A stretch of DNA of 64,000 nt from Bombyx mori. Its lineage: Eukaryota > Arthropoda > Insecta > Lepidoptera > Bombycidae. The position numbers and the translations under genes are program-made. The stretch is taken from assembly GCF_030269925.1 (NCBI RefSeq), contig NC_085118.1, forward strand, positions 17,605,001 through 17,669,000, written 5' to 3'. Under the pieces are notes generated by a model. It was given only the letters and a program-made list of their open reading frames with translations, was not told the origin of the DNA and did no database searches. Numbering within the stretch: position 1 is the first letter of the stretch; the number at the start of each line of letters is the position of its first letter. Of this stretch, positions 9,384-19,200 are shown one piece after another.

Positions 9384-12300
9384 CCAGCAGCCCTTTTAAT
9401 ATCCTTCAGGCCAATCTCAATCGCTCCGCCAGGGCTCAGGACCTGCTGATCCAGAGCATGGCGGAGCGATTGACCCATCTAGCGGTCGTCGCCGAGCCCT
9501 GCCGGGTCCCTTCGGTTCCCGACTGGGCGGGAGATGTTGACGGCCTGGTGGCCGTGGTCCAGCGTCGGTCGGCGGTGGGCGCTCCGCCCGAATTCGACGT
9601 CGTGCAGAGGGGTCGGGGCTACGTGGCAGTCTTCTGGGCAGGCTTGCTCGTCGTCGGGGTGTACTTCTCCCCCAACCGGCCGCTCGCCGAATTCGAGTCC
9701 TTTCTAGACGAACTCGGTCAGGTAGTGGGGAGGTCGCGCTCAAGGCGCGCGCTCGTTCTCGGGGACCTCAACGCGAAGTCGTCCGCTTGGGGTTCCCCGG
9801 TCACCTGTCCCAGGGGACGGGAGATGGAGGAGTGGTTGGTCGAGAGCGGTCTCGTTGTCCTCAACCGCGGCGCCGAGAACACATGCGTCCGTCGTTCGGG
9901 TGGGTCCGTGGTGGATGTGTCGTTCGCGACCCCCGACGTCGCGCGCCGCGTCCGCGGTTGGAAAGTGTTGTCCGACGTGGAGACGCTCTCCGACCACCGC
10001 TACATTCGTTTTCGTGTAGCCGCGGCCCCGGAGTCTTCGACGGCGACTTTGCCCTTTGATGGTGGCGCGGAGGGTCCGCGCTGGGCCCTGAAGCGCCTAG
10101 ACGTGGAACGACTGCAGGAGGCGGCCGTCGTCCAGGCTTGGCGGTTGGACTCCCTGGGCGAGCCGGCGGGCGTGTGCGAGGGTGCGGAGCGGCTGCGCGA
10201 GGCGATATCGCGAGTCTGCGACCACGCCATGCCCCGCGTCCGAGCGTACGCGCCGAGGCGCCAAGTCTATTGGTGGAATGTGGAGATCGCCGGTTTGCGA
10301 CGCCGGTGCGCCGGCAGTCGACGAAGATACCAGCACCTTCGTCGTCGAAGGCGTCGGGATGAGGAAGAGGAGGACCGGGCGTACGAAGCTTACCGGGTGG
10401 ACGTGCGCGCCCTGCGCGTCGCGATCGGGGAGGCGAAGGAAGCGGCGTGGAAGGAGCTGCTCGAGACGCTGGACCGTGACCCGTGGGGGCGACCCTATCA
10501 CATCGCGCGGAGCACCATGCGCCCCTGGGCCCCACCCACGACGAGTACCCTGCCGCCTGACATGGTGCGGCATGTGGTCGGGGGACTGTTCCCGAGCGCA
10601 CCCGAGATTCCCTTTGTTCCCCCAGTCATGTCGTCAGCACGAGACGGGGCTCGGGCCGAAGAAGACGACGACGTGTCGCCAGCGGAATTTGATGCGGCCG
10701 TCGAAAAAATGAAACTAAAAAGAACGGCGCCAGGTCCCGATGGTATTCCAAATCGGGCCTGGGCGCTGGCATTGAAGATGGAAGGTGGCCTGGGACCTGT
10801 CCTCCGAGGGCTGTTCAGCAGGTGCCTCCGAGAGGGTAGGTTCCCGGCAATATGGAAAAAAGGTAGATTGGTTTTGATTCCGAAGGAGGGGCGCCCCAGG
10901 GATCAACCCTCGGGGTATCGCCCGATCGTCGTGCTGGACGAGGCCGGCAAGCTCTTGGAGCGCGTCGTCGCCAGTCGCCTCGTTCAGCACTTAGAAAACG
11001 TAGGTCCAAACTTGGCGGACTGCCAATACGGTTTCCGGAGGGGTCGCTCGACCTTGGACGCGGTCCAGCGCGTCCGCGACCTCTCCGACCAGGCGTGCTC
11101 CCGGGGAGGCGTGTTGTTGGCGGTGTCGATCGACATCTCCAACGCCTTCAATACGATCCCCTGGAGCACGATCTTAGAGTCGTTAAGGTTTCACCGCGTC
11201 CCCACCGGTCTCTGGAACCTGATCGAGGATTACCTCGCAGGGCGGGCTGTGGTCTTTCCCGAACGGAGGGGGTGGGGACAGAAGGCGGTCTCGTGTGGTG
11301 TCCCGCAGGGGTCGGTTCTGGGTCCGCTCCTGTGGGACGTCGGGTTTGACTGGGTCCTCCGCGGGGCTAACCTGCGTGGCGTGCAGGTCATCTGCTACGC
11401 CGACGACACGCTGGTGACGGCCCACGGAGACGACTACCGTTCGGCGTCGATTCTGGCTGCGGCTGCGGTGGCAACAGTCGTAGCCAGAATAAGGAAGCTC
11501 GGCCTTGAGGTCGCTCTGCACAAGTCCGAGGCCGTGTGTTTTCACCCGGCTCGGAAGGGGCCTCCTCCCGGCGCGAGCATAACCATCGGAGGGACTGCGA
11601 TCGCTGTCCGGCCTCACATAAAATACTTGGGGCTCGTATTGGACAGCAGGTGGAGTTTTGACCGGCATTTTGATGTGCTGGTCCCGAAATTGCTCGGGGC
11701 GGCGGGTGCCTTAGCCCGCTTGCTCCCAAACATTGGAGGAGGAGGAAAGTCGGTCCGGCGTCTTTACCTGGGAGTGGTGCGGAGCATGGCCCTGTACGGC
11801 GCTCCCGTCTGGTCGCCCACGCTCTCCGCTCGCAACGCGGCCCTCTTGCAGAGGGTTCAGAGGGTGCTGGCGGTGAGGGTCGTGCGGGGCTACCGCACCA
11901 TTTCGACGGAGGTCGCTTGCGCCCTCGCCGGTTCCCTTCCGTGGGAGTACGAGGCCGAGGTCCTGGCCGCGGTGTACCGGCGCAGGGCGCAATCTTTGGG
12001 TCGGGGAAGTGTGCCCCGTCTGTCTGTCGTCGCCCGATAGAGGCGTGCTGCGCGTCGCGTGGCAACGTTAAAGTGGAAAGAGAGGCTGGCTGCAGAGGAG
12101 ATCCACCGTGGTTCTCGAACCCGGCGGCGCACCCTCGCAGCCCTGGTGCCCGTGTTGGAGGCCTGGATTGACAGGCGTCACGGCGTGCTCGACTTCCGGC
12201 TCACGCAGGTCCTCTCGGGGCATGGCTGCTTCGGGAGGTACTTGTGGCGGGTCGGGAGAGAGCCGCATCCCGGATGCCACCAATGCGGGCATCCAGACGA

Positions 12301-12577
12301 CGACGCGCAGCACGCCCTCGAAGCGTGCCCGAGGTGGGAGTATCCGCGGCAGTCACTCGTCGCGGTGCTCGGGGCAGACTTAAGTTTGCCGGTCGTAGTG
12401 TCCCGCATGGTCGAGGACGAGCGTTGCTGGAGAGCGATGGCCGACTATGCGGACCTGGTCATGACGCTCCGCGAAACGGAGGAGCGAGAAAGAGAGTGCG
12501 ACCCAAACTCAGTTGCACTCAGGCGAAAGAGACGGGGTGGGCGGCGCGGGCGAAGGGCCCCCGCTCAGCTCCCGTAG
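9380..12577 (+). pseudogene. Family B ORF2: endonuclease-RT with one in-frame TAG
   Basis: 1065 codons in a single frame. The endonuclease starts ILQANLNRSARAQDLL, with E in AEPCRVP, the GDLNAKSSAWGS motif and SDHRYIRF. RT motifs are TAPGPDGIPN, YRPIVVLDEAGKLLE, QYGFRRGRST, SIDISNAFNTIPW, GVPQGSVLGPLLW and YADD (673-676). The C-terminal CHQCGHPDDDAQHALEAC motif and an arginine-rich end follow. A TAG at 12038-12040 (codon 887) stops the protein between RT and the CCHC tail; the frame continues cleanly afterwards. This is probably one nonsense mutation. Confidence 0.9.
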
Positions 12578-13055
12578 GGACCGTCGGGCGTCGGGCGCGG
12601 GGGCGCCTGATGCTCGACACGATAGTCCAGTTGTGGTGGTGAGGGTATAGGGCGCTGTGGCTCCGGTGCCTACCTCACGAAGAAGTTGCGGTCAGCAATG
12701 GCCGACGTTGATCCCGCCGTTCGTCAGGCTGGGAGCCGGTGTGGGGGGCCTGCGGGGCGCGTTTCCCTGCGGTATCGTGGGTTCTCCCTATGCCGGAAAG
12801 GAAGGAGCTCGTTGGGTTTTAGTCGGTAGTCGTTAAGCTGGGCAGGTTCGGCGCGAGCTGAACTTAGCCCAGCGCGCCTTTCTCAAGGCGTAGTCTCCGT
12901 GGACTAATTGGTCGAGGGCGCGGACCTCGGTTCGCGACTTCTTCCTGTTTCTTCCACCGGAGGCGCGGAGTCCGACATAACCCGGTCCGACCCCCGTCGG
13001 CCGGGTATCCGTAAAGACTGGGATTCCCCATCGATACCAAAAAAAAAAAAAAAAA
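12578..13055 (+). other. Family B 3' UTR and poly(A)
   Basis: 460 nt unlike the family A 3' UTR, ending ATCGATACC before 17 A. No ORF. Short inverted repeats such as CCCGGT...ACCGGG-like pairs are visible, but no clear homolog of the family A terminal hairpin. Confidence 0.8.
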
Positions 13056-13079
13056 GTTTAGGTTAGGTTAAGGAACGCC
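13056..13079 (+). repeat. TTAGG-like repeats running into the GGTTAAGGAACGCC target
   Basis: After the B poly(A) comes G, then TTTAGG, TTAGG and TTAAGG, leading into AACGCC. The last 14 bases (13066-13079) are the target 14-mer that recurs at each A junction. TTAGG is the canonical insect telomeric repeat. This is the only junction in the window with extra TTAGG units. Confidence 0.85.
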
Positions 13080-13919
13080 CCGAGGGACCTGGGCGGGCCC
13101 CCCGGCGCGCACTCTGCGTGGCCGGGGGCTCCGTCTGTGGGGGAGTTTTGCTGGACTTCCACCGGGCGCGTCCGTAGGTGGCGGATAACGGGATCCTCTG
13201 GGAACAGTCCCACTCCCAGGGGTATCGTCCGATCTTTTTCGTTGCAAGGATTTCTAGGTGTTAGGTAGGTAGGCTAGGTGTAGGAGTAGGGTAGCCTAGT
13301 TAGGCTTTGCAACGAAAGAGATCGGATGACGCGGACCAAAACCAGCAGGGGGAGTTGCGGGCTCTCCACGCCCTTCACTCGCTGAAGGGTGTTCCTCCTG
13401 GAGACACTCGGGCTCCCTCTCTTGTCCCCTTTCTTCCCCCTTTTTTGTTTTCTTCGGGTCACGTCCGACCCGTTTCGGACGTAACCCATGGGAGATGGTG
13501 GGCCACTTTTGGCCTGCCTTTCGATGGAGAAGTGAGCCGGCGTTGCTTACGCATCTTCCGGCCGCTGGTCGCCATGTCCCCGGCTTCGGCTACAGGGGCA
13601 CGCCCTCCAGAGGGGGGTACCGGTATACCGGCGTGGCTTCGTCGTTGTTGCTCTTTTGAGCGTCGGGCGGTGGTCTGTCGTGTTGCTCGTTGCACTCGGC
13701 GGGCCGCCGGCCAACCCGTAATCCTCACCGTGTGGGGGACGGGGGCCGCTGCCGCGAGGCACGGGGCCGCGAGGACGTAAACCTCTTTAAAAAATGCCCC
13801 AAATCCTAAGCTCTGGTGCCCGGCGATGGGATGAATGGCTGGAGGGAGTCCAGTCCCAAGGGTACCAACCAGACCCCAGGGGACCGACCCCTGGTTAATC
13901 AAAAAGGAAATATGACACA
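13080..13919 (+). other. A1 5' UTR
   Basis: 840 nt that begins CCGAGGGACCTGG after the target. It contains the TTAGG-loop hairpin (13225-13329), a CT-rich block (13400-13450) and a region with CCGGTATACCGG. Its end has a CCAGGGG/CCCCTGG hairpin followed by TTAATCAAAAAGG. Several upstream ATGs are not conserved in frame between copies, so the ATGG at 13920 is taken as the ORF1 start. Confidence 0.75.
13225..13329 (+). other. 5'-UTR hairpin with TTAGG-like loop (A1)
   Basis: Arms 13225-13247 and 13307-13329 pair over 23 bp as RNA; the two DNA mismatches are both G-U wobbles. The 59-nt loop is almost entirely TAGG-type units (TTCTAGG, TTAGG, TAGG) and holds an inner TAGGCTA / TAGCCTA stem. In A5 the stem extends by two more pairs because both sides changed (AAGG with CCTT). 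Confidence 0.8.
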
Positions 13920-16280
13920 ATGGCACATGTAGAAAAGTTATTACCCCAGGAGGGTACCTCCCGCTCCGCGGGGGGAGAATCCCTCCGTGCGGTCGAGCGA
14001 TCGGCCGCACGCTGCCCCACCGTTTCTGGGGGGGGCAAACATTGCCACGACGAAGGGGGCGACAGCACGGGTCGCGTAAGGGACAGGGTCCCCACCGTGC
14101 GCCTCGAGCGCTGCGAGAGCCTTATCTCGCTCTACTCGGCGCGGAGCTCCGCGAGGGGCGACGCGTCTAGTGGGCGGGAGACGCCAGCGCTGTTTGTGGA
14201 CAGCACCCGACAGCGGACACGGCGGAAGCGGAAGTCGGCTCGACAGCCGGCGTCCTCCGCTCCGTCCGACTCGTCGGAAGGAGAGCCTGCCAGCGCCAAG
14301 TACATGGCGTTGGCGGAAGGGCCGGCGGCTGCTTCGGCGCCGCCCGCCATTGACTTTGACAAGCCGTCGTCTCGCGGACTGGACGCTGCCTCTTCGGCGC
14401 AGTCCAGGGCCGCCTGCCGTGAGGCAAAAAATAAAAATAGAAAACTAGAAGAGATCGAGCGCCTACAGCGATCCCTAACGCTGGTGGGTCCCTCTGACCC
14501 CCTCCGATCGTGTAAAATCGTTGGAAAAATAGTTGAGACCATCGCGGCCAAGTCGACTGCAGGCCTCAAGGGCTCAGAAGTGTCGGCCATGAAATCTGCG
14601 GCCGCCACACTTGAGGAAAGGCTGCAGGACGTCGTGGACCGCACCACGACGACGGAGACGGCGGGCTTGCGGCAGGAAGTGGCTCTGCTGCACACCCGCC
14701 TCGAACAAGTATCGGCCGAGAATGGCCTGCTTCGGGCGGAGAACGGTCAGCTCCGCGTCGACATGGCCGAGCTGCGAACAATGGTTGCCGATCTCATCGA
14801 GCGGCAACGCGGCTCCGCCCCTGTCCCTCCTCCGCCCGAAGCAGAAGGCCTCACTGAGGTCGAGGAGCTGAGGCGGCAGCTCCTTATACAGGAGGCGCGC
14901 AGCTCCAAAGTGGAGCGGGCGAGACCGCCCCTCGCCCATGAGGTGAAAGGCAGCGCGCCTGTGCCCGCACCTCGTAGAACAGTGGTCGCTAAAACTTATA
15001 GCGGCCCCAAACAGACAGCCACACCTGCGAGGATTCCCGCCGCGACTGTCTCGCGGTCAGCAGCTTCGGGGGCAACAAGATCTGCCCCCCCAAAGAAACC
15101 GGCATCCGCTCCTGCTCCGCCCCAGCCTGCGAAGGCAGGGCCCGCCAGGAGCCGGACAAAGAAGAAGGGAGGCGTCAACGCCGCCAAACCGGCACCGACT
15201 CCCCAGCCCCGCCCGCTGCCCCCGGCCCCGGCCAATATGGAAGAGGCCTGGACAACGGTGGTGCGGCGCGGGCCCAAAAAGGTGGCGGCGCCTCTTGCGC
15301 CGCGCCCCAAGCCCGCCCCTGCGGCCGCCGCTCCCCGTCAAGAGGGTCGAGCGGAGCCGAGGGGCCGAAACGGACGAAGGAGGCCGCGCGCCCCGCGGTC
15401 GGCTGCAGTGGTAGTGGAGCTGCTGCCCGCCGGCAAAGAAAAGGGCATCACCTACCACGAGGTGATGACCCAGGCGCGCGGCGGCGTGAATGTGGACGCC
15501 CTCGGCGTGGAGGGGGGCATCAAGGTCCGGCAGACGGCCAACGGGGCCCGTCTCATAGAGTGCCCCGGCCCGAACACCAACGCCGCGGCCGAAAAATTGG
15601 CGGCCCGGCTGAGGGAGATCCTGCCGAACCCCGAGGTGGTGCGCATCGCGCGGCCCGTGAAGATGGGTGAAGTCAAAATCACGGGCCTCGACGAGTGCGC
15701 CACGAAGGAGGAGGTTGCCGCGGCCATCGCGTCGCAGGGCAACTGCGCCCTCGCCGACGTCAAAGTCGGGGAGCTCCGGGAAACATATTCTGGTACCCGG
15801 ACGGCGTGGGCGCGTTGCCCGATTGCAACGGCGACCCTCCTGGCCACCCCTCCACAGGGGCGGCCTTCCGACAGCCCAGGAAGGCTGCGCGTGGGCTGGG
15901 TAGTGGCCCACGTGCAGCTGCAGGATGCCAGGCCGTGGCGCTGTCTTCGGTGCTTCGGCACCGGCCACGGCCTCGCCAAGTGCCCCTCGACCGTGGACCG
16001 CAGCGGCTTGTGTTTCCGCTGCGGCCAACCGGGGCACAAGGCAGCCTCCTGCACCACAGCCGCGCCGCACTGCGTCTTGTGCGACGCGGCCAAAAGGAAG
16101 GCCGACCACCGGGCCGGGGGCCCGGCGTGTAAATCTGCCCCCTCCTCTACAAAAACGAGGAGGGGCGGAAAGAAAAAGAAGCCGGCTGCAACAAGGGCAG
16201 CCGGCGAGTCAGTTCCCGCCGCGGCTGTTGTCGAGCCGCAGGGCGGGACAGACGAGGGAGCGATGGACGTAGCCCCGTAA
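13920..16280 (+). CDS. A1 ORF1: gag-like RNA-binding protein
   Basis: 786 residues. It starts MAHVEKLLPQEGTSRSAGGES. A serine-rich N-terminus is followed by a leucine-rich coiled coil at about 228-300 (LEERLQ...LRQEVALLHTRLEQ...AELRTMVADLIE) and a Pro/Ala/Lys-rich linker at 300-450. Next come AWTTVVRRGPKK, an RNA-binding-like domain with repeats of V(K/R)ITGLDE, and three CCHC knuckles near 672-735 (CLRCFGTGHGLAKC, CFRCGQPGHKAASC, CVLCDAAKRKADHRAGGPAC). The start at 13920 has a good ACAATGG context; an ATG at 13912 is out of frame. The last base of its TAA is the A of the ORF2 ATG. Confidence 0.93.
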   Translation: MAHVEKLLPQEGTSRSAGGESLRAVERSAARCPTVSGGGKHCHDEGGDSTGRVRDRVPTVRLERCESLISLYSARSSARGDASSGRETPALFVDSTRQRTRRKRKSARQPASSAPSDSSEGEPASAKYMALAEGPAAASAPPAIDFDKPSSRGLDAASSAQSRAACREAKNKNRKLEEIERLQRSLTLVGPSDPLRSCKIVGKIVETIAAKSTAGLKGSEVSAMKSAAATLEERLQDVVDRTTTTETAGLRQEVALLHTRLEQVSAENGLLRAENGQLRVDMAELRTMVADLIERQRGSAPVPPPPEAEGLTEVEELRRQLLIQEARSSKVERARPPLAHEVKGSAPVPAPRRTVVAKTYSGPKQTATPARIPAATVSRSAASGATRSAPPKKPASAPAPPQPAKAGPARSRTKKKGGVNAAKPAPTPQPRPLPPAPANMEEAWTTVVRRGPKKVAAPLAPRPKPAPAAAAPRQEGRAEPRGRNGRRRPRAPRSAAVVVELLPAGKEKGITYHEVMTQARGGVNVDALGVEGGIKVRQTANGARLIECPGPNTNAAAEKLAARLREILPNPEVVRIARPVKMGEVKITGLDECATKEEVAAAIASQGNCALADVKVGELRETYSGTRTAWARCPIATATLLATPPQGRPSDSPGRLRVGWVVAHVQLQDARPWRCLRCFGTGHGLAKCPSTVDRSGLCFRCGQPGHKAASCTTAAPHCVLCDAAKRKADHRAGGPACKSAPSSTKTRRGGKKKKPAATRAAGESVPAAAVVEPQGGTDEGAMDVAP
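13944..14036 (+). other. Structured ORF1-start module (A1): two hairpins and possible pseudoknot
   Basis: Elements in order: CCCCAG (13944-13949), hairpin CCCGC-TCC-GCGGG (13960-13972), GGGAGAATCCC, hairpin GTGCGG/CCGCAC (13987-14010), GCCCC (14014-14018), then CTGGGG (14026-14031) directly followed by GGGGC (14032-14036). CCCCAG can pair with CTGGGG, and GCCCC with GGGGC, giving an H-type pseudoknot that shares the eight-G run. The same arrangement with different hairpin sequences is in antisense element C. Confidence 0.6.
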
Positions 16281-16298
16281 TGGGTTGCGTCCATCGCT
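16259..16298 (+). promoter_or_regulatory. Hairpin with the TAATG stop-start in its loop (A1)
   Basis: AGCGATGGACG (16259-16269) and CGTCCATCGCT (16288-16298) are perfect 11-base inverted repeats. The 18-nt loop holds TAATG (16278-16282), which is both the ORF1 stop and the ORF2 start. In A3 and A5 single changes turn one pair into a G-U wobble, so pairing is kept. In SART1, UAAUG termination-reinitiation helped by nearby RNA structure is established; here it is inferred. Confidence 0.75.
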
Positions 16299-19200
16299 TC
16301 CTCCAAAGTAATTTGAACCACTCCGCCAGGGCACAGGATCTCCTCGTCCACACCATGGCGGAGTGGTCAATCGACGTCGCTGTCGCCGCGGAGCCGTACT
16401 TCGTCCCCACCGACCAGGACTGCTGGATCGGGGACGTCGACGGCTCCGTGGCCATCGTACTTAGACAGTCCGCGGCGTTACCCCCCTTGGATATGGTGGC
16501 CAGGGGACCCGGGTACGTCGCGGCTAGGATCGACGGGACCGTCGTGATCGGGGCGTACTTTTCTCCGAACAGGAGCCTCGCCGAGTTCGAGCGGTTTCTG
16601 GGCGGGCTCGAGGTGCTCTTGCACCGCTTCGGGTCCCGCCCTGTCATCGTCGCGGGGGACCTCAATGCCAAGTGTATGGCTTGGGGCTCCCCCCGCACGG
16701 ATTCGCGAGGCGAGGCTCTTTCGGAGTGGGCGATCGCGACCGGCCTCTGTCTTCTAAACAGAGGTACGGTCGCGACTTGCGTGCGGTGGAACGGGGAATC
16801 TCACGTGGACGTTACGTTCGCGTCCCCGTCCGCCGTGCGCCGCACCCGCGGCTGGCGCGTACTCGAGGGGGCGGAGACGCTCTCGGACCACAGATACGTC
16901 CGATTCGAGCTCTCTGCCTCCTCCTTGTCGTCGTCAGCCGCGGGCGCCCGCGGCGAGGAGGAGCTCCCGCAAGGTGCGCCCCGTTCGTTCCCCAGGTGGG
17001 CCTTGAAACGGATGAACAAGGAGTTGCTGATGGAGGCGGCCGCTGTTGCTGCGTGGGCGCCAAAACCCGCGCGGCTCGCGGACGTGGATGCGGAGGTCGA
17101 CTGGTTCCGGGGCACCATGGCAAACATTTGTGATGCCGCCATGCCCCGGGTCGGCCCCCGAGCACCACGTGGGGGTGCGTTCTGGTGGTCGCCCGAGATC
17201 GCGAGACTCCGTGAGGAGTGCGTGAGGGCGCGCCGCCGGAGCGCACGCCACCGCCGCCGCCGTCGTCGCGACGCTACGTTCGCGGAGACGGCGGCCCGGC
17301 TGCACGCTGACTGTCGTCAAAAACAGACGGCGCTGCAGCTGGCCATCGGCGAGGCCAAGAAGCAGAGCATGAAGACTCTCCTGGAGTCGCTCGACGAAGA
17401 TCCCTGGGGGCGCCCATACAAGATGGTTCGCAGAAAACTGCAGCCGTGGGCGCTCCCGGTGACCGAGCGGCTCCAGCCTCGGCAGCTGCGGGAGATAGTT
17501 TCCGCGCTTTTCCCGCCGGCAGCGGGGGGGGACTTTGAGCCCCCCCAGATGGACGCCACGTGGGGCACACCTCCACGTCGCCCCAGCGTTCCCGCTGCCG
17601 AGGAGCCCCCTCCCCCTATTACGGGGGCGGAGATCCATGCGGCCGTGTCCAAAATGAGAGCGAAGGACACGGCCCCCGGCCCTGACGGCGTTCACGGCCG
17701 GGTCTGGAGCTTGGCCTTCGAGGCCCTAGGGGACCGGCTCGGGGGGCTTTTCGAAGCGTGCCTCGAGTCGGGACGGTTCCCGTCGAAATGGAAGACGGGC
17801 AGACTGGTCCTTCTGCGGAAGGACGGGCGCCCCGCGGACTCACCCGCGGGCTATCGCCCCATCGTGTTGCTGGACGAAGCGGGCAAGATGCTCGAGAGAA
17901 TCGTCGCGGCCCGCATCGTCCGGCACCTGACCGAGACGGGTCCCGATCTTTCGGCGGAGCAATACGGCTTCAGAGAGGGCCGCTCGACTATCGACGCAAT
18001 TCTGCGCGTGCGGGCCCTCTCCGACGAAGCCGTATCCCGGGGCGGGGTGGCGATGGCGTTATCCTTAGATGTAAGGAACGCCTTCAACACCCTGCCCTGG
18101 TCGGTGATCGCGGGGGCGCTGGAGTATCACGGCGTCCCCGCATACCTCCGCCGACTGATCGGCTCCTACCTCGAGGGCAGGTCGATCCAGTGCATCGGAC
18201 ACGGTGGGGCGATGTACCGCTTCCCCGTCGAGCGCGGTGTTCCGCAGGGGTCCGTCCTGGGCCCCCTGCTGTGGAACATCGGCTACGACTGGGTCCTGCG
18301 GGGCGTCATTCGGGGACCCCTCCCCGGGCTCAGCGTAATTTGTTACGCTGACGACACGTTGATCGTAGCTCCGGGGAGGGACTACCGGGAGTCTGCCCGT
18401 CTGGCGTGCGCAGGCGTGGCACACGTCGTCACCAGGATCCGACGGTTGGGGCTCGAGGTGGCGCTCGACAAAACCCAGGCCCTGATGTTTCACGGGCCGG
18501 GACGAGCGCCGCCTCTGGGTGCCCACCTCGTGATCGGAGGCGTCCGCGTCGGGGTCGGGGTGACCGGTCTTCGGTACCTCGGCCTCGAACTGGATGGTCG
18601 GTGGAACTTCCGCGCTCACTTTGAGAAGTTGGGCCCTCGACTGATGGCGACGGCCGGCTCTCTGAGCCGGCTGCTTCCAAACGTCGGGGGTCCCGATCAG
18701 GTGGCGCGCCGCCTCTACATGGGGGTGGTGCGGTCGATGGCACTATACGGGGCTCCCGTATGGTGCCACGCCCTGACCCGCGAGAACGTCGCGGCGCTGC
18801 GACGTCCGCAGCGCGCGATCGCGGTCAGGGCGATCCGAGGATACCGCACCGTCTCCTTCGAGGCGGCGTGCTTGCTCGCCGGGGCGCCACCCTGGGACCT
18901 GGAGGCGGAGGCGCTCGCTGCCGATTACCGGTGGCGTAGCGACCTCCGCTCTAGGGGGGAAGGGCGCCCCAGCGAAGGTGTAGTTCGAGCGCGGAGGCTC
19001 CACTCTCGGCGGTCCGTGCTGGAGGCGTGGTCTCGCCGCTTGGCGGACCCGTCGGCCGGCCTCCGAACCGTCGAGGCGGTCCGCCCGGTTCTCGCGGACT
19101 GGGTGGGCCGCGACCGCGGATGCCTCACCTTCCGGCTAACGCAGATGCTTACCGGCCATGGTTGTTTCGGCCGGTACTTGCACAAGATAGCCGGAAGGGA

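Larger units (their letters stand above)
1844..13055 (+). mobile_element. SART-like non-LTR retrotransposon, family B (interrupted by J1)
   Basis: An R1-clade element with a 5' UTR, ORF1 (gag-like, zinc knuckles), ORF2 (endonuclease, RT, CCHC), a 3' UTR and a 17-nt poly(A) at 13039-13055. Its 5' UTR closely matches family A, but both ORFs and the 3' UTR are clearly different, so it is a separate family. ORF1 is split by the Jockey-type insertion J1. Without J1 and one target duplication the copy is about 6.4 kb. ORF2 has one in-frame stop. The first base is the base of the 5' hairpin. Confidence 0.85.

Noticed and set aside
13944..14036. HDV-like self-cleaving ribozyme
   Set aside because: The order of helices (A, hairpin, hairpin, B, A', B') and the position inside ORF1 do not fit the HDV fold, and no catalytic-core sequence was recognised.
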